From Prochlorococcus sp. AG-363-B05 (GTDB taxonomy: Bacteria > Cyanobacteriota > Cyanobacteriia > PCC-6307 > Cyanobiaceae), in assembly GCA_003278445.1 (NCBI GenBank), contig QCFD01000005.1:1-47245 (forward strand): 47,245 nt of DNA. Reading direction: 5' to 3'. A program made the position numbers and the translations under genes. Shown here one piece after another: positions 1 to 10,896 of the stretch. Numbering within the stretch: position 1 is the first letter of the stretch; every line of letters begins with the position of its first letter. The notes below the pieces were generated by a model. It worked only from the letters and a program-made list of their open reading frames with translations. It had not been told where the DNA came from and did no database searches.

Positions 1-2
1 AC

Positions 3-749
3 GCAGAAAGAATAACTATTTTAGATGTTTGCATGGGGATGGGCTATAACAGTGGATGCATTCTAGAAGAGGTACTTCAACGCAATCATAAAATTGAATG
101 GCATGGTCTTGAAATTGATCAAAGGCCTCTAAAAATTGGTCTTAATGAAAATAAATTTACGGAGCTATGGTCTCCAAAAGTATTAAATTTTTTTAATTGC
201 CTACAAAAGTCAGAAACATGGTCCGAAGGTCTTAATAAAGGAACTATTCATTGGGGAGATGCAAGACAAAAAGCATACGAAATAAATGATTCACTAAGGT
301 TTGATTTAATACTTCTCGATCCGTTCTCTCCACAAAAGTGTCCGGAACTATGGAGCGATGAGTTTATATCTTTATTATCGGGGAAGTTATCTTTAAAAGG
401 TCGTTTAATAACTTATTCAAGCGCTGCTTCCGTTAGAGCGAGTTTAAAAAGATATGGTTTAAAAATCTATTCCATACCCCCATTAACTAATGAGCATAAT
501 AAATGGAGTGCAGGAACAGTTGCTTTGAAAAATAAATCAGAAAAACAATTCATATCGAAAAATTGTCAGCTTAAGAAACTAAGCAATAGGGAATTAGAAC
601 ACCTTGCTACGCGTTCTTCAATTCCCTATAGAGATCCAACTGGCAGAGGTAGCTCTAAAGAAATTATTGCAACAAGAGAGATAGAACAATCTAAAAGTCA
701 ATTAATGCAAACTTCTTCTTGGAGAAAACGATGGAATGCTGCGCAATAG
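3..749 (+). CDS. MnmC-like tRNA methyltransferase (DUF752), 5'-truncated by the window
   Basis: Probable SAM-dependent methyltransferase of the MnmC2/DUF752 type, which completes the 5-methylaminomethyl group on wobble uridine 34 of some tRNAs. The reading frame stays open to the window edge. The codons before the first internal ATG (33) encode [13 protein letters not shown], the glycine-rich SAM-binding motif I, so the true start lies outside the window. Further on, [15 protein letters not shown] matches the family's acidic-loop and 'PELW' signature. There is no C-terminal FAD oxidase domain, so this is the stand-alone methylase form rather than the bifunctional E. coli MnmC. glmU follows closely. 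The family is clear; the exact tRNA substrate is inferred. Confidence 0.8.
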   Translation, partial: AERITILDVCMGMGYNSGCILEEVLQRNHKIEWHGLEIDQRPLKIGLNENKFTELWSPKVLNFFNCLQKSETWSEGLNKGTIHWGDARQKAYEINDSLRFDLILLDPFSPQKCPELWSDEFISLLSGKLSLKGRLITYSSAASVRASLKRYGLKIYSIPPLTNEHNKWSAGTVALKNKSEKQFISKNCQLKKLSNRELEHLATRSSIPYRDPTGRGSSKEIIATREIEQSKSQLMQTSSWRKRWNAAQ

Positions 750-786
750 CAATAAAGCAATTAGATTTCTTCAAAAAAGTAATCAA

Positions 787-2127
787 ATGCTTGCCATAGC
801 AATTTTAGCGGCTGGGAAAGGTACGCGAATGAAAAGCGACCTCCCTAAAGTTCTTCACCATTTAGCAGGAAAATCATTAATTGATAGAGTTTTATCATGT
901 ACTAAGGGGCTCAACCCAAGCCATAGATTAATAGTTGTAGGTCATCAAGCAAAAGTAGTAGAAGAGTCGTTAAAGCATTATCAAGACTTAGATTTCGTTC
1001 TTCAACAGCCTCAAAATGGAACTGGACATGCTATTCAACAATTAATTCCCCAATTAAAAGGGTTTAACGGAGAACTGTTAGTCTTGAATGGTGATGTACC
1101 ACTTCTAAAAGAGGCAACTCTAAGTTCACTATTGAAATTTCACAAAAAAACCAATGCGAGTGTAACTTTTTTATCTTCAAGTTTAGAATCTCCAACAGGC
1201 TATGGACGAGTGTTCACGAACGAGTCAGGACAAGTTAAAGAAATTATTGAAGAGCGAGATTGCACTACTGAACAAAGAAAAAATAAATTAGTAAATGCTG
1301 GTATATATTGTTTTAATTGGCAACAATTGTCAGCTGTATTGAATTTATTATCTAGTCAAAATAGTCAAGAAGAAATTTATTTAACAGATACTATAAGTTT
1401 ACTCGAAAAAGCATTACATTATGAGGTAGATGATCCCCTAGAGGTCAAGGGTATTAATGATAGGAATCAACTCTCTGAATGCGAGCAGTACATACAGGAA
1501 AAGCTAAAATCCTTTTGGATGGCCAAGGGTGTTTCATTTATTGATCCTATTAGCTGTTCGGTGAGTGAAGATTCGAATTTTGGTATAGACGTAATCATTG
1601 AGCCACAGACTCATCTTCGTGGCAAATGCAATATTGGGAACGGATGTCATTTGGGACCAGGTAGTGTAATAACAAATTCAACATTGGAGGAAAATGTATT
1701 AGCCATTCATTCATTTATAAATGAAGCGACGGTTGGGAATAATACTTCAATTGGTCCTTTCGCTCACGTAAGGCCAGATTCAAACATAAGTAAAAATTCT
1801 AAGATAGGTAATTTTGTAGAAATTAAAAAAAGTTTTATTGGTGAAGGAACTAAAATCAATCATTTAAGCTATGTAGGTGATTCAACTCTAGGGAAAAAAA
1901 TTAATATCGGAGCAGGTACTATAACAGCTAATTTTGATGGCAAAAATAAACATAAAACACTAATTGACGACTATTCCAAAACCGGGGCAAATTCAGTACT
2001 TGTCGCGCCCATAAAAATCGGCTCTCATGTAACCATTGGTGCAGGCTCAACCATAAGCAAAGATATTCCAGATAAGAGTTTAGTAGTTGAAAGATCAAAA
2101 ACAATTATTAAAACCAAGAGTGATTAA
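787..2127 (+). CDS. glmU: Bifunctional GlmU (GlcN-1-P acetyltransferase / GlcNAc-1-P uridylyltransferase)
   Basis: Makes UDP-N-acetylglucosamine for peptidoglycan and lipopolysaccharide in two cytoplasmic steps. The N-terminal uridylyltransferase begins [17 protein letters not shown], the nucleotide-binding signature, and also has QNGTGHA and NGDVPLL. The C-terminal half is a left-handed beta-helix of hexapeptide repeats ([31 protein letters not shown]) that carries the acetyltransferase. I place the start at ATG 787 because the family begins right before the LAAGKG strand. An upstream in-frame ATG at 736 would add 17 unrelated residues and overlap the previous gene by 14 bp. The resulting 446 residues is a normal length. 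It converges on murF with about 10 bp between stops and no visible terminator. Confidence 0.96.
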   Translation: MLAIAILAAGKGTRMKSDLPKVLHHLAGKSLIDRVLSCTKGLNPSHRLIVVGHQAKVVEESLKHYQDLDFVLQQPQNGTGHAIQQLIPQLKGFNGELLVLNGDVPLLKEATLSSLLKFHKKTNASVTFLSSSLESPTGYGRVFTNESGQVKEIIEERDCTTEQRKNKLVNAGIYCFNWQQLSAVLNLLSSQNSQEEIYLTDTISLLEKALHYEVDDPLEVKGINDRNQLSECEQYIQEKLKSFWMAKGVSFIDPISCSVSEDSNFGIDVIIEPQTHLRGKCNIGNGCHLGPGSVITNSTLEENVLAIHSFINEATVGNNTSIGPFAHVRPDSNISKNSKIGNFVEIKKSFIGEGTKINHLSYVGDSTLGKKINIGAGTITANFDGKNKHKTLIDDYSKTGANSVLVAPIKIGSHVTIGAGSTISKDIPDKSLVVERSKTIIKTKSD

Positions 2128-2137
2128 AACAAAAAAT

Positions 2138-3535
2138 TTATCGCTGTAAATAAGGTAATACTTTTTCCAATTCCAGCTGACGACTACCTTTAATCAAGAT
2201 ATTATCTCCTGGTGAGAGCCATGGTAAGAGTGACAAAGCAGCATCTTTTGATGTTCTTACTACATCATGATTAGGTAATTCCCTGATTATATTTTTTATG
2301 CTACTAGATTCCTCCCCGCACGAGACAAAAACAATTCCCCTAAGACCTAGTTTAACAGCTCTTTGAAGAACTTTTTGATGAAGCGAAATACTTTCAGGGC
2401 CCAACTCAAGCATCGTTCCTAAAACTGCAAAATGTCGACCAGGCTTAGTTACTAAAAGTTCTAAAGATGCAATAACAGATTCTGGCGAGGCATTATAAGT
2501 CTCATCTAAAACTAAGAATTGTCCACAATCAACCAATCTATTTCTTCCAGTTGGCATTTTAATATTTAATCTATCTAAATTCTTTATTGATAGCCCTAAT
2601 TCTGTTGCCACAGTCAATGCCATCATAAAATTCATAGCATTATGTTTCCCTTCCAAAGGCAATTTCAATTTACATCCATCAAAAAAGATGAGATTATTTT
2701 GCAAATCAATTTGAGAAACATAGTCTGCTTCAAAATAATCAACACCAAAAGAATCATTATGACAACCCAGCCAATCCAGTGAATGTCCCTCTATAGCTAC
2801 TCGAATAATACGTCCTGACCATTTTTCTCTTAGAGCTTTCTCTAAGAGACTGTCACCAAAAGGAATAATCACAACGCCATCAGATTTTAAATTTGAAGTA
2901 ATTTCTGTTTTAGCTTTTGCAATATTTCTTCTACTACCAAGAATACCTATATGAGCTTGTCCAATATTTGTAATTACCGCAATATCAGGCTCAGCGACCC
3001 AAGAAAGGCGCTCAATTTGACCAAGTCCGCGCATACCCATTTCAAGAACATACGCAGCATCTTTTTCCGTCCCTCTAAGCAGAGTTTTTGGTACTCCAAT
3101 ATCATTATTTTCATTTCCTCTGCTTGAGACGATTTCACCAAGAGAAGACAATAGTGTCCTAATCAATTCTCTTGTAGTTGTTTTCCCAACAGATCCAGTA
3201 ACCGCCACAACAGGAAGATTTAAATTTCTCCGATGAAGCAATGCGATCTGTTGATAGGCATGCAGAGTGTCTGCGACAAACCAATGAGGTAGTCCAGAGG
3301 GGACAGATCCATTAAAATCTTCAGAAACTATTGCTGCTTGTATACCAATATCAAAAGCCATCGCTAAGTAATTATGGCCATCAAATCTATTTCCTACTAA
3401 AGGGACAAAGAAATCTCCCTTCTCAATTGTCCTTGTATCCGTAGAAATAGAACCAATAGGTGAATTAATGTCAATTTTCTCTTGATTAATTGGCTTACCC
3501 CAAAGTTTTACTAAGTCCTTAAAAGTAATATCCAT
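2138..3535 (-). CDS. murF: UDP-N-acetylmuramoyl-tripeptide--D-alanyl-D-alanine ligase
   Basis: The last cytoplasmic Mur ligase, adding D-Ala-D-Ala to UDP-MurNAc-tripeptide with ATP. The 465 residues show the Mur ligase order: an N-terminal substrate domain with STDTRTIEKGDFF, a central ATPase with the P-loop AVTGSVGKTTTRELI (about residues 111-125), the GNENNDIGVP segment and EMGMRGLGQI, and a C-terminal domain with DETYNASPES. Length and motifs are complete. It starts a minus-strand run (murF downstream of glgA, menB and menD) and faces glmU, another cell-wall gene, across a 10 bp convergent gap. Confidence 0.95.
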   Translation of the reverse strand: MDITFKDLVKLWGKPINQEKIDINSPIGSISTDTRTIEKGDFFVPLVGNRFDGHNYLAMAFDIGIQAAIVSEDFNGSVPSGLPHWFVADTLHAYQQIALLHRRNLNLPVVAVTGSVGKTTTRELIRTLLSSLGEIVSSRGNENNDIGVPKTLLRGTEKDAAYVLEMGMRGLGQIERLSWVAEPDIAVITNIGQAHIGILGSRRNIAKAKTEITSNLKSDGVVIIPFGDSLLEKALREKWSGRIIRVAIEGHSLDWLGCHNDSFGVDYFEADYVSQIDLQNNLIFFDGCKLKLPLEGKHNAMNFMMALTVATELGLSIKNLDRLNIKMPTGRNRLVDCGQFLVLDETYNASPESVIASLELLVTKPGRHFAVLGTMLELGPESISLHQKVLQRAVKLGLRGIVFVSCGEESSSIKNIIRELPNHDVVRTSKDAALSLLPWLSPGDNILIKGSRQLELEKVLPYLQR

Positions 3536-3580
3536 AAAACTATTTAAATTGAAGCAAAGTAATCTAGATCCTCGAAATCC

Positions 3581-5047
3581 CTACAATTCTATCTTTTTTT
3601 TTACTTTCCTTGAAGGATCTGCTTCTTGGCCGTAAGAAAATTTTTCAACCTCCGCAGCATCTGGGGAAGGCTCCTTAATTCCACAAACATCTTTATACAT
3701 CAGTTCATATTCCTTAGCTGATCTATCCCAACTATATTTATTTAACATAGCTCTAACTTGTAATTCCTTCCAACTTTTTTTATGTCTGTATGCTTCCCAG
3801 GAACGAACTAATGATGTATAAAAATCAATTGGTTCATACCGGTCAAAGCAAAAGCCAGAACCTGTTTGATTCACTGGATCATAAGGCTCAACAGTATCAA
3901 CCAGACCGCCTACTTTTCTAACAATAGGGATAGCGCCATAACGCATAGCTAATAATTGACTAATTCCACATGGTTCAAAGCGACTAGGCATTAGGAAGGC
4001 ATCAACTCCTCCATAAATAAGCCTAGATAATGCGTCATCATAGGTAAGGAAAACAGAAAAACGACCAGGATATTCAATAGCAAGTTGCCATAAAGATGAC
4101 TCTAGATAGCGATCTCCGGTACCAAGAACTACGACTTGAGAATCAGTATAAGAAAGAAGCCTATTAGCTACTTGTAATAGGAGATCAATACCTTTTTGAT
4201 CAACAAGCCTACCAACCATACCCATTAAGTATTTATCTTGATTCACTTCAAGTCCCATTCTTTCTTGAAGAACTCTTTTATTAATTGCTCTACCAGAAAT
4301 ATTATTTGCACTAAATTTAGCTGGTAATAAATTATCCGTTGCTGGATTCCAATCCTCTAAATCAACTCCATTTAATATTCCACGTAATTTACCTGAAATA
4401 TAATTCAAAAGTCCTTCTAATTTTTCTCCATATTCAGATGTTCTGATTTCCCTTGAATAAGTAGGGGATACTGCATTTACTCTATCGGCATACAACATTG
4501 CTGATGCCATAGTGTGATCACCATGCATATACCATGGGCACCAAGTTATTTGATCAAGCTTCCATCTCCACGGACCTTGATACTTGAGATTATGAATAGT
4601 AAATACTGTGCTAATTTCTGGGTCTTGATGCATCCATACTGGAATCATTCCAGTATGCCAGTCATGACAATGGAGGACCTGAGGCTTCCATGAGTTCCAT
4701 GCAAATTCAGAGACTGCGCTAGCAAAAAAAGTAAATCTCCAATCTTCATCTTCACCACCATAAATACGCTCGGAATCAAAACAAGGATGTCCAACTAAAT
4801 AAATTGGCAACCCATTAGAGGGATGCTTTGTTTCAAAAACCTCGAAATCAACCCCCATAGTGTTAGCACGAAAAATAGGCTCAGGTGAAATATCCATCAA
4901 GGTCCATAATTTTCCATACCCTGGAATTATCAATCGAACGTCATGTCCAAGTTTTTCAAGTGCTGGAGGTAATGAACCAACGACATCACCCATACCTCCA
5001 ACTTTTATCATTGGGGCACATTCAGCAGCAGCAAAAAGTATTCGCAT
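3581..5047 (-). CDS. glgA: Glycogen synthase (ADP-glucose type)
   Basis: GT5 glycosyltransferase that extends alpha-1,4-glucan chains from ADP-glucose, the main carbon store of cyanobacteria. The N-terminal ADP-glucose site [13 protein letters not shown] lies at about residues 15-27. [11 protein letters not shown] is the conserved His-rich segment and [11 protein letters not shown] the C-terminal GT-B nucleotide-binding motif. The 488 residues are normal, with a slightly charged Lys-rich tail. A partner branching enzyme (glgB) is encoded about 28 kb away on the other strand, so the glycogen genes are not an operon here. The gap to menB is about 50 bp. Confidence 0.96.
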   Translation of the reverse strand: MRILFAAAECAPMIKVGGMGDVVGSLPPALEKLGHDVRLIIPGYGKLWTLMDISPEPIFRANTMGVDFEVFETKHPSNGLPIYLVGHPCFDSERIYGGEDEDWRFTFFASAVSEFAWNSWKPQVLHCHDWHTGMIPVWMHQDPEISTVFTIHNLKYQGPWRWKLDQITWCPWYMHGDHTMASAMLYADRVNAVSPTYSREIRTSEYGEKLEGLLNYISGKLRGILNGVDLEDWNPATDNLLPAKFSANNISGRAINKRVLQERMGLEVNQDKYLMGMVGRLVDQKGIDLLLQVANRLLSYTDSQVVVLGTGDRYLESSLWQLAIEYPGRFSVFLTYDDALSRLIYGGVDAFLMPSRFEPCGISQLLAMRYGAIPIVRKVGGLVDTVEPYDPVNQTGSGFCFDRYEPIDFYTSLVRSWEAYRHKKSWKELQVRAMLNKYSWDRSAKEYELMYKDVCGIKEPSPDAAEVEKFSYGQEADPSRKVKKKIEL

Positions 5048-5095
5048 TTAATTCACATAAAAGAAAGATGTATCTTTTGGATAAACCAAATAAGA

Positions 5096-5989
5096 TCATG
5101 GAAGCCATTTTGATTCAGAAAAATCAGGATCCCTTTTCTCCATGAAAGCATTTCTTCCCTCCTTTGACTCATTAGTCGTATAAAAAAGATGTGTTGCTTG
5201 TCCCGCAAGCTCTTGGATGCCGGCTAGGCCATCGGTATCAGCATTAAAAGAAAATTTCAAACATTTTATTGCGGTTGGACTGTTTTGAAGTATTTCTCTA
5301 GCCCATTTAACACCCTCTGACTCAAGCAAATCAAGTGGAGTGATCGAATTTATTAGACCCATTTCTAATGCTTCTTTTGCTCCATATTTCCTACAAAGAA
5401 ACCAAATCTCTCTTGCCTTTTTTTGTCCTACCACTCTTGCTAAATAACTTGATCCGAACCCTGCATCAAAGCTACCCACCCTAGGACCTGTTTGACCAAA
5501 TATTGCATTATCCGCAGCCAAGCTCAAATCACAAATCAAATGTAAAACATGTCCTCCCCCAATTGCAAAACCTGGAACAAGTGCAATAACTACTTTAGGA
5601 AGACTGCGAATTATACGTTGTAAATCAAGGACATTTAAACGCGGGATTCCGTCATCACCAAGGTATCCGCCATCGCCACGAATAGTCTGATCGCCACCAG
5701 AACAAAAAGCGAACTTTCCATCCTGGGAAGGGCCCACACCTGTAAATAAAACTACTCCAATATCTGGATCTTCTCTGATTCTGATGAACGCATGACAAAG
5801 TTCAGAAATCGTTTGAGGTCTAAAAGCGTTTCTTTTCTCAGGACGATTGATAGCAATTCTAGCAATCCCTTCAGGACTAACATCAAGTAAAATATCTTTG
5901 TATTCACCAGTAGCTACCCATGAGGTAATAATTTCACCTGGCAAAACTCTTCTAGAGATATTTTTAGAGTTATTAGATTTTAAAGCCAT
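5096..5989 (-). CDS. menB: 1,4-dihydroxy-2-naphthoyl-CoA synthase
   Basis: Crotonase-family enzyme that closes the second ring of the naphthoquinone head group, used in cyanobacteria for phylloquinone of photosystem I. Seen in the sequence: [18 protein letters not shown] near the N-terminus, the CSGGDQ(T) oxyanion-hole segment, [20 protein letters not shown], and the MenB-typical [32 protein letters not shown] region with the catalytic Asp and Ser. The 297 residues fit MenB with a short N-terminal extension. It lies 13 bp downstream of menD on the same strand, so the two are likely co-transcribed. Confidence 0.95.
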   Translation of the reverse strand: MALKSNNSKNISRRVLPGEIITSWVATGEYKDILLDVSPEGIARIAINRPEKRNAFRPQTISELCHAFIRIREDPDIGVVLFTGVGPSQDGKFAFCSGGDQTIRGDGGYLGDDGIPRLNVLDLQRIIRSLPKVVIALVPGFAIGGGHVLHLICDLSLAADNAIFGQTGPRVGSFDAGFGSSYLARVVGQKKAREIWFLCRKYGAKEALEMGLINSITPLDLLESEGVKWAREILQNSPTAIKCLKFSFNADTDGLAGIQELAGQATHLFYTTNESKEGRNAFMEKRDPDFSESKWLP

Positions 5990-6002
5990 TTTTCAAATTG
6001 CA

Positions 6003-7799
6003 TTAGTCAAAATTTGATAGATTATCAGATAATGTTCTTTTTAGATCATCGCGCAAACTTACTCTCAATTTATGATCTTCAACAGAGTTAGTACAAACTC
6101 TTATTAATACATTTGTTGATAAAGAAAAACTCCATTCAATTGCTTGTTCTAAATCATCCAAGCATGAAACTTGTTTATATTTCACTCCATAAGCTTTGGC
6201 AAGTGTAAGGGGACAAACTCTTTGAGGCATAAGGAAAATTTCTTCAAAATCTCCTTCGTGAATTTTATCTATATTTAACTGATTAAAAATACCTCCACCT
6301 CCGTTATCTATCAAAATTACAATTAAGCTAGTATTACAATCCTTTGAAAATAACCAACCATTTGTATCGTGAAGAAGAGCTAAATCACCTGTAATCAATA
6401 CCATCCTTCCCATAATTATTGATAATCCCAAACCCATTGAAAGTGTCCCATCAATTCCTGAAGACCCCCTTAAGCCAAAGCATCTTCTTAGGAAAGCGCC
6501 TTTGCCCGAATAACTTAACCAATCTCTTATGGGACTACTTGAGGCAAGCATCACAGGAATAGAGTTTGGTAACAGGCGAGGAATTAATCTTGCCAAAGCA
6601 GGTTCAGTAATTAATCCATTTCTAAATAACCTTTTATCCAGCCAATCGTGAATGAATAAATCATAGTTTATAAGCTTTTTAGTCAATTTTTCACTAATAA
6701 TTTTTTTATCTATTGATTGCTTTTGGGGAATACTCTCAAACAAGTTATTAACCCAATAAGAAAAACCTTTACTAAATTGAGTGGAGCCCCCTATTGGATC
6801 AAGATTACGACAATCTCCCTCAGTAATTAGTAATTGAACTTTTCCTGGTTTCTTAAGCCAAGCTTGCAATTCTCTACTAGGAGGTAGTGGGCCCAAGCGC
6901 AAAACTTGGATATCATTAATTGTTTCAAATAAACCTGTTGCAAAGATAAGATCCCAGTGATCTATTAAGCCCTCTTGATCATTTTCAACTCCAGAGAGTG
7001 GATCAGCAAGAATTGGCCATCTAGTTAATTTTTGCCATTTCTTTAAAGCGATCCTAAAAGAAATAAGTTGTTTTGCTTTCCCCCTCCATGGGCCAACAAT
7101 AATTATTCCTAGAGAAAATGGATCTATTTTTGGCAGTTTTAAAGATGAGACATTTTTAACAACCTCATCCTTACTTGAAATAATTTTATCCCTTGAAAAT
7201 CCTTCAAATACCCATCCATCAAGAACTTTTTCCTGATCAAGTTCGCAAGGATGCAAAGGCTCTTCATAAGGAAGGTTTATATGCACTGGGCCAGGCATTT
7301 CAGAAGCCTTTTCAAATGACTGTTCTACTAAAGAGTTAAGTCTTTGTTTAGAAATCAAATGAATTCCATCTTTTGGAGATTCATCAAAATGTCTACAAAC
7401 AGATTTCAGAAAATCCTGTTGATTAACTGATTGATTCGCTCCACATTCTTTTAATCGCAAAGGTCTATCTGCAGTCAAGAACAAAAGAGAATGGCATGAT
7501 CTATCTGCTTCAACAGCTGCCGGCAAAAGATTTGCGACAGCACTTCCAGAAGTTGTAATAACAGCAGTTACTTGTCCACTCGCAGCACTTATTCCCAAAG
7601 CAAGAAATGCAGCAGATCTTTCATCAATAGATGTAATTAGAGTTAATTCTTTCCTCTTAGAGAGGCTTGCTGCTGCTATAGCAAGAGGGCCTGATCTACT
7701 ACCAGGGCAAAGGACAATATATTGCATTCCCTTTGCCACTAGAGCCTTAAGAAGCTCTAAGCTAATAAAAAAATTGTAACGTGCTAATGAAATTGCCAA
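6003..7799 (-). CDS. menD: 2-succinyl-5-enolpyruvyl-6-hydroxy-3-cyclohexene-1-carboxylate synthase
   Basis: Thiamine-diphosphate enzyme joining isochorismate and 2-oxoglutarate early in naphthoquinone synthesis. The N-terminal PYR domain shows CPGSRSGPLAIAA, the MenD signature, followed by SIDERSAAFLALG with the conserved Glu, and TSGSAVANLLPAAVEA. The C-terminal PP domain has ITGDLALLHDTNG and IVILIDNGGGGIFNQL, the ThDP/Mg-binding motif. The 598 residues match the family. It is the first gene of a menD-menB pair. It is divergent from lepB across about 63 bp; both promoters must lie there or in coding sequence, and none is obvious. Confidence 0.95.
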   Translation of the reverse strand: MAISLARYNFFISLELLKALVAKGMQYIVLCPGSRSGPLAIAAASLSKRKELTLITSIDERSAAFLALGISAASGQVTAVITTSGSAVANLLPAAVEADRSCHSLLFLTADRPLRLKECGANQSVNQQDFLKSVCRHFDESPKDGIHLISKQRLNSLVEQSFEKASEMPGPVHINLPYEEPLHPCELDQEKVLDGWVFEGFSRDKIISSKDEVVKNVSSLKLPKIDPFSLGIIIVGPWRGKAKQLISFRIALKKWQKLTRWPILADPLSGVENDQEGLIDHWDLIFATGLFETINDIQVLRLGPLPPSRELQAWLKKPGKVQLLITEGDCRNLDPIGGSTQFSKGFSYWVNNLFESIPQKQSIDKKIISEKLTKKLINYDLFIHDWLDKRLFRNGLITEPALARLIPRLLPNSIPVMLASSSPIRDWLSYSGKGAFLRRCFGLRGSSGIDGTLSMGLGLSIIMGRMVLITGDLALLHDTNGWLFSKDCNTSLIVILIDNGGGGIFNQLNIDKIHEGDFEEIFLMPQRVCPLTLAKAYGVKYKQVSCLDDLEQAIEWSFSLSTNVLIRVCTNSVEDHKLRVSLRDDLKRTLSDNLSNFD

Positions 7800-7862
7800 A
7801 AGAACAACTACTTCAATGTTTGTAAAAAACTTTCTAAAGCGAAACTAAAACAAAACCATTTT

Positions 7863-8429
7863 ATGACATCTACAGGATCAAAAAAAAATCAAACCCAAAA
7901 TAGCTGGAAAGGACTATTAATTTGGATATTAATTGCGCTTTTATTAAGATGGCAAGCAGTTGAACCTAGATGGATACCTTCAGGATCAATGCTTCCTACG
8001 TTACAAATACAAGACCGTATATTGATAGAAAAAATAACCCCAAGACTTAAACAAAAACTCAATCAACATTTAAATTTGGATACGATTGTAATTTTCAAAC
8101 CTCCAAAAATTCTTACTGAGACGGGATACAGTGATGGTTCAGCACTTATAAAAAGAATTGTTGGATTACCTGGAGACAAAATAGAAGTTTCAGATGGAAA
8201 ACTTTATAGGAATGAAAAAGAAATAAATGAACCTTGGATTAAAGAACCTATTCAATATGAAATGGAAGCTATAAACGTTCCTGAATATTCACTGTGGGTT
8301 TTAGGAGACAACCGAAACAACAGCTTGGACTCTCACATATGGGGACCTCTCCCAGAGAAAAATCTCATAGGTACAGCACTTGCAAGATACTGGCCATTAA
8401 AACAAATAGGTCCTATTCGGTTCCCATAA
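7863..8429 (+). CDS. lepB: Signal peptidase I
   Basis: Membrane-bound serine protease that removes signal peptides from exported proteins. One N-terminal membrane segment (about residues 16-29, LLIWILIALLLRW) is followed by IPSGSMLPTLQ with the catalytic Ser42. LIKRIVGLPGDKIEV carries the general-base Lys97, and box E is GDNRNNSLDSHIWGPL. All S26A boxes are present and the 188 residues are normal for a cyanobacterial enzyme. A DUF760 gene follows on the same strand after about 60 bp. Confidence 0.95.
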   Translation: MTSTGSKKNQTQNSWKGLLIWILIALLLRWQAVEPRWIPSGSMLPTLQIQDRILIEKITPRLKQKLNQHLNLDTIVIFKPPKILTETGYSDGSALIKRIVGLPGDKIEVSDGKLYRNEKEINEPWIKEPIQYEMEAINVPEYSLWVLGDNRNNSLDSHIWGPLPEKNLIGTALARYWPLKQIGPIRFP

Positions 8430-8492
8430 CCTAAATTAAATTTTATTCGTGTACATTTTGCGATATTGTATTGGTACATGTAAAAAAACTGG

Positions 8493-8837
8493 ATGTTTAA
8501 TCCTGAATTTTTAGCTACAGACAATAATGAAAGTCATGAGGCAAATGCTTTAATTCAATACTTACAAGATCAACCTGCTGACGTTCTTCAAAGAGTTGCA
8601 AAGTCTGCCAGTCCTGAAATTCAAGAAATAATCAGACACAACGTACAAGGTTTACTTGGTATGCTTCCAGGAGAGCAATTTGAAGTAAAAGTAACTTCTA
8701 GCAAAGATAATTTGGCAAGTTTATTAGCATCTGCAATGATGACTGGTTATTTTTTAAGACAAATGGAACAGAGGAAACAGTTAGAGGAAACATTAATATC
8801 AGATGAGGAAATGTCTGTCGACCCGGATAAATTTTAA
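8493..8837 (+). CDS. DUF760 family protein
   Basis: A small soluble protein of 114 residues conserved in cyanobacteria and plastids, with no established biochemical role. The family hallmark runs from ALIQYLQDQPADVLQRVA through SPEIQEIIRHNVQGLLGMLP to SLLASAMMTGYFLRQMEQR, predicted as an all-helical bundle. ATG 8493 fits the family's N-terminus. Its 3' end overlaps the converging DUF4336 gene by 4 bp. Assignment rests on remembered family pattern; no function is claimed. Confidence 0.8.
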   Translation: MFNPEFLATDNNESHEANALIQYLQDQPADVLQRVAKSASPEIQEIIRHNVQGLLGMLPGEQFEVKVTSSKDNLASLLASAMMTGYFLRQMEQRKQLEETLISDEEMSVDPDKF

Positions 8838-10012
8838 TCACTATATTTTTCGAGAGAGTCTTCAGGGACTATTCCAATTTTTAATAATTTTCTATCTACC
8901 CAACTTAAGAATGCAGAATCTTCTGCATTCTTAGCCCAATTAGATTTATCAATTTTATTTTTTAGAACCTTTACATCATTATTTGTAAACCTTACTTTCC
9001 CAGAGTAATGAGCAGAAATCAGCCAAGAAATCCCTTGAAGGGACTCAATTTTATTCAACCAACATATAAAAGCTTTTTTTGCTCTAGGGAAAACCAGCCT
9101 TTCTATGACAGGAGCTATTTGAATTAGAGGAGATTTTTTTCCAACAAGTTTTTTGGCAGATAACTCCCAACCCTCCTGCCAAGAGAAAGGATATATTCCA
9201 AAATGAGCTCGTTTGTTTCTTAAATTTTGCTTAAAAGAATTTCCAAGAATCTCTTTTATTTTTGGTATCTTCAACTTTTCAGGTCTTAAATAAGAAGCGA
9301 AAAGGACTAAGCGAAGCCATCCTTTTCTTCTTGCATTTGGCGTATCAATAAGTTCTTCAGATCCCTTCTCTCTAGAGTGAAATAATATAGGAGTTGGGTC
9401 TAGATTAAATAGCTCTGGTGGAGTCTCTTCGATACCCACTAATGCATCAGTTACCAACAAAGATTTTGATGGTTTGTGAAAACAAGAAATTTCTTGGAAA
9501 CGCCCTAATCCAATATCAATAGGACCCAATGAAAGCCAATCACAATAATCACTATAAGGGAACCCATCAGCCAATAAAATATTTGTTCTTTTAGATGGAA
9601 TACCTAACCAATCTAAAGGTAATTGAATTGGGAAACTCCATTGTCCAGGGCAAACCCATATTTTTGAATTAGGAAAAGCTCTTGCTAATGCAGGAAGACC
9701 TATTTTATGTTCTAAACCAGAGGCAGTTGGTAAAACTATGGTTTTTACAGGTCCAATTTTCTCCTGAAGTACATTTATATCTCTCAGTAATTCATCAGTT
9801 GGTGGAAGAGGGTTAATTATCATCAATTCATTTTTTACTCTTACAACTAATAACCTTACTGGAACTGCAACATAATAAATACCCTGAAGTTGCTCAAAAC
9901 TCCATATCTGATTTGGCACTAATTCCCGAAATATTGTTCTTTTTTTGCCATAAGGATAGAGAGGTAAAAGTGGCCACCAATTCCATTTTTGTTCAGAAGC
10001 GAGATTACTCAT
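8834..10012 (-). CDS. DUF4336 domain protein (metallo-beta-lactamase-like fold suspected)
   Basis: Protein of 392 residues matching the DUF4336 family of cyanobacteria and plants. The N-terminal LYPYGKKRTIFRELVPNQIWSFEQ is distinctive, followed by a strand-rich segment (VKTIVLPTASGLEHKIGLPALARAFP) resembling the first half of a metallo-beta-lactamase fold. The usual HxHxDH metal signature is not visible; only isolated His residues occur, so catalytic activity is doubtful. It sits 12 bp downstream of the metal-ABC permease gene on the same strand and could be the last gene of that operon, but a link to metal transport is only positional. Confidence 0.72.
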   Translation of the reverse strand: MSNLASEQKWNWWPLLPLYPYGKKRTIFRELVPNQIWSFEQLQGIYYVAVPVRLLVVRVKNELMIINPLPPTDELLRDINVLQEKIGPVKTIVLPTASGLEHKIGLPALARAFPNSKIWVCPGQWSFPIQLPLDWLGIPSKRTNILLADGFPYSDYCDWLSLGPIDIGLGRFQEISCFHKPSKSLLVTDALVGIEETPPELFNLDPTPILFHSREKGSEELIDTPNARRKGWLRLVLFASYLRPEKLKIPKIKEILGNSFKQNLRNKRAHFGIYPFSWQEGWELSAKKLVGKKSPLIQIAPVIERLVFPRAKKAFICWLNKIESLQGISWLISAHYSGKVRFTNNDVKVLKNKIDKSNWAKNAEDSAFLSWVDRKLLKIGIVPEDSLEKYSD

Positions 10013-10023
10013 AGCTTTATGAT

Positions 10024-10896
10024 TTAATTATTATTTATATAAATTTGGTTTTTCAAAATTCCATATCTTGGTGCAAATAAAAATGCTATTAAAAATATTA
10101 ATGTTTGCACTAAAACGATAGATCCTCCTGTTTCAATATCTGACCAATAACTTATATAAACACCTAAAATGCTTGAGAAAGCACTACTGGCAACAGCTAA
10201 TAAAGTCATCTGATCAAAACGGTCTGTGAGCAAGTAAGCTGTAGCACCAGGAGTAATCAGCATTGCTACCACAAGAATAATACCAACAGTTTGTAGCCCT
10301 ACCACTGCAGATAAAGATAATAAAGTTAATAATAAATAATGAAGTATGCCTGTATTTATTCCTATGGAACGAGCATGCTTAGCATCAAAACAATAAAGCA
10401 TTAAATCTTTTCTAAATACAAGCAAAATAGATATAACAATAAATGAGATTATCAAAGTCTGATTAACATCTGCACGAGAAATTCCTAAAGGACTTCCAAA
10501 AAGAATTTGCATTAGGTCAATATTACTTTTGATTTTTGAAACCAATACAAGACCTAATGCAAAAAAACCAGTAAAAACAAGTCCTATTACAGTATCTTCT
10601 TTGATTCTAGATTTCTGTTTAACAAATCCAATTAGAGCTACTGAGCCAACTCCAAAGACAAACGCACCTAATGAGAAAGGAAGCCCTAAGGCATAAGCAA
10701 CAACAACTCCAGGCATAACAGCATGAGAAACGGCATCACCCATTAGAGCCCATCCTTTTAATGTCATGTAGCAAGATAGAAGGCCACAAACCCCTCCCAC
10801 TAGTGCGCTAACCATTAAAGCTCTTCTCATGAAATCATGAGTCAATGGATCCAATAGCCAGTTCATTGGCGTAATTGAAATTAAAAATTCACTCAT
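10024..10896 (-). CDS. mntB: Mn/Zn-type ABC transporter permease
   Basis: Inner-membrane channel subunit of an ABC-3 family metal importer (290 residues, about eight hydrophobic segments). Characteristic sequence includes MRRALMVSALVGGVCGLLSCYMTLKGWALMGDAVSHAVMPGVV, with the conserved Asp/His near the third helix, and VGLQTVGIILVVAMLITPGATAYLLTDRF toward the C-terminus. It overlaps the ATPase gene by 8 bp, which implies translational coupling. Substrate is inferred from the binding protein (see that entry). Mn is favoured over Zn, but the symbol is a best guess. Confidence 0.85.
   Translation of the reverse strand: MSEFLISITPMNWLLDPLTHDFMRRALMVSALVGGVCGLLSCYMTLKGWALMGDAVSHAVMPGVVVAYALGLPFSLGAFVFGVGSVALIGFVKQKSRIKEDTVIGLVFTGFFALGLVLVSKIKSNIDLMQILFGSPLGISRADVNQTLIISFIVISILLVFRKDLMLYCFDAKHARSIGINTGILHYLLLTLLSLSAVVGLQTVGIILVVAMLITPGATAYLLTDRFDQMTLLAVASSAFSSILGVYISYWSDIETGGSIVLVQTLIFLIAFLFAPRYGILKNQIYINNN

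Noticed and set aside
4885..5145. 86-codon plus-strand ORF across the glgA start and menB end
   Set aside because: Lies antisense to two well-supported genes; no family resemblance.
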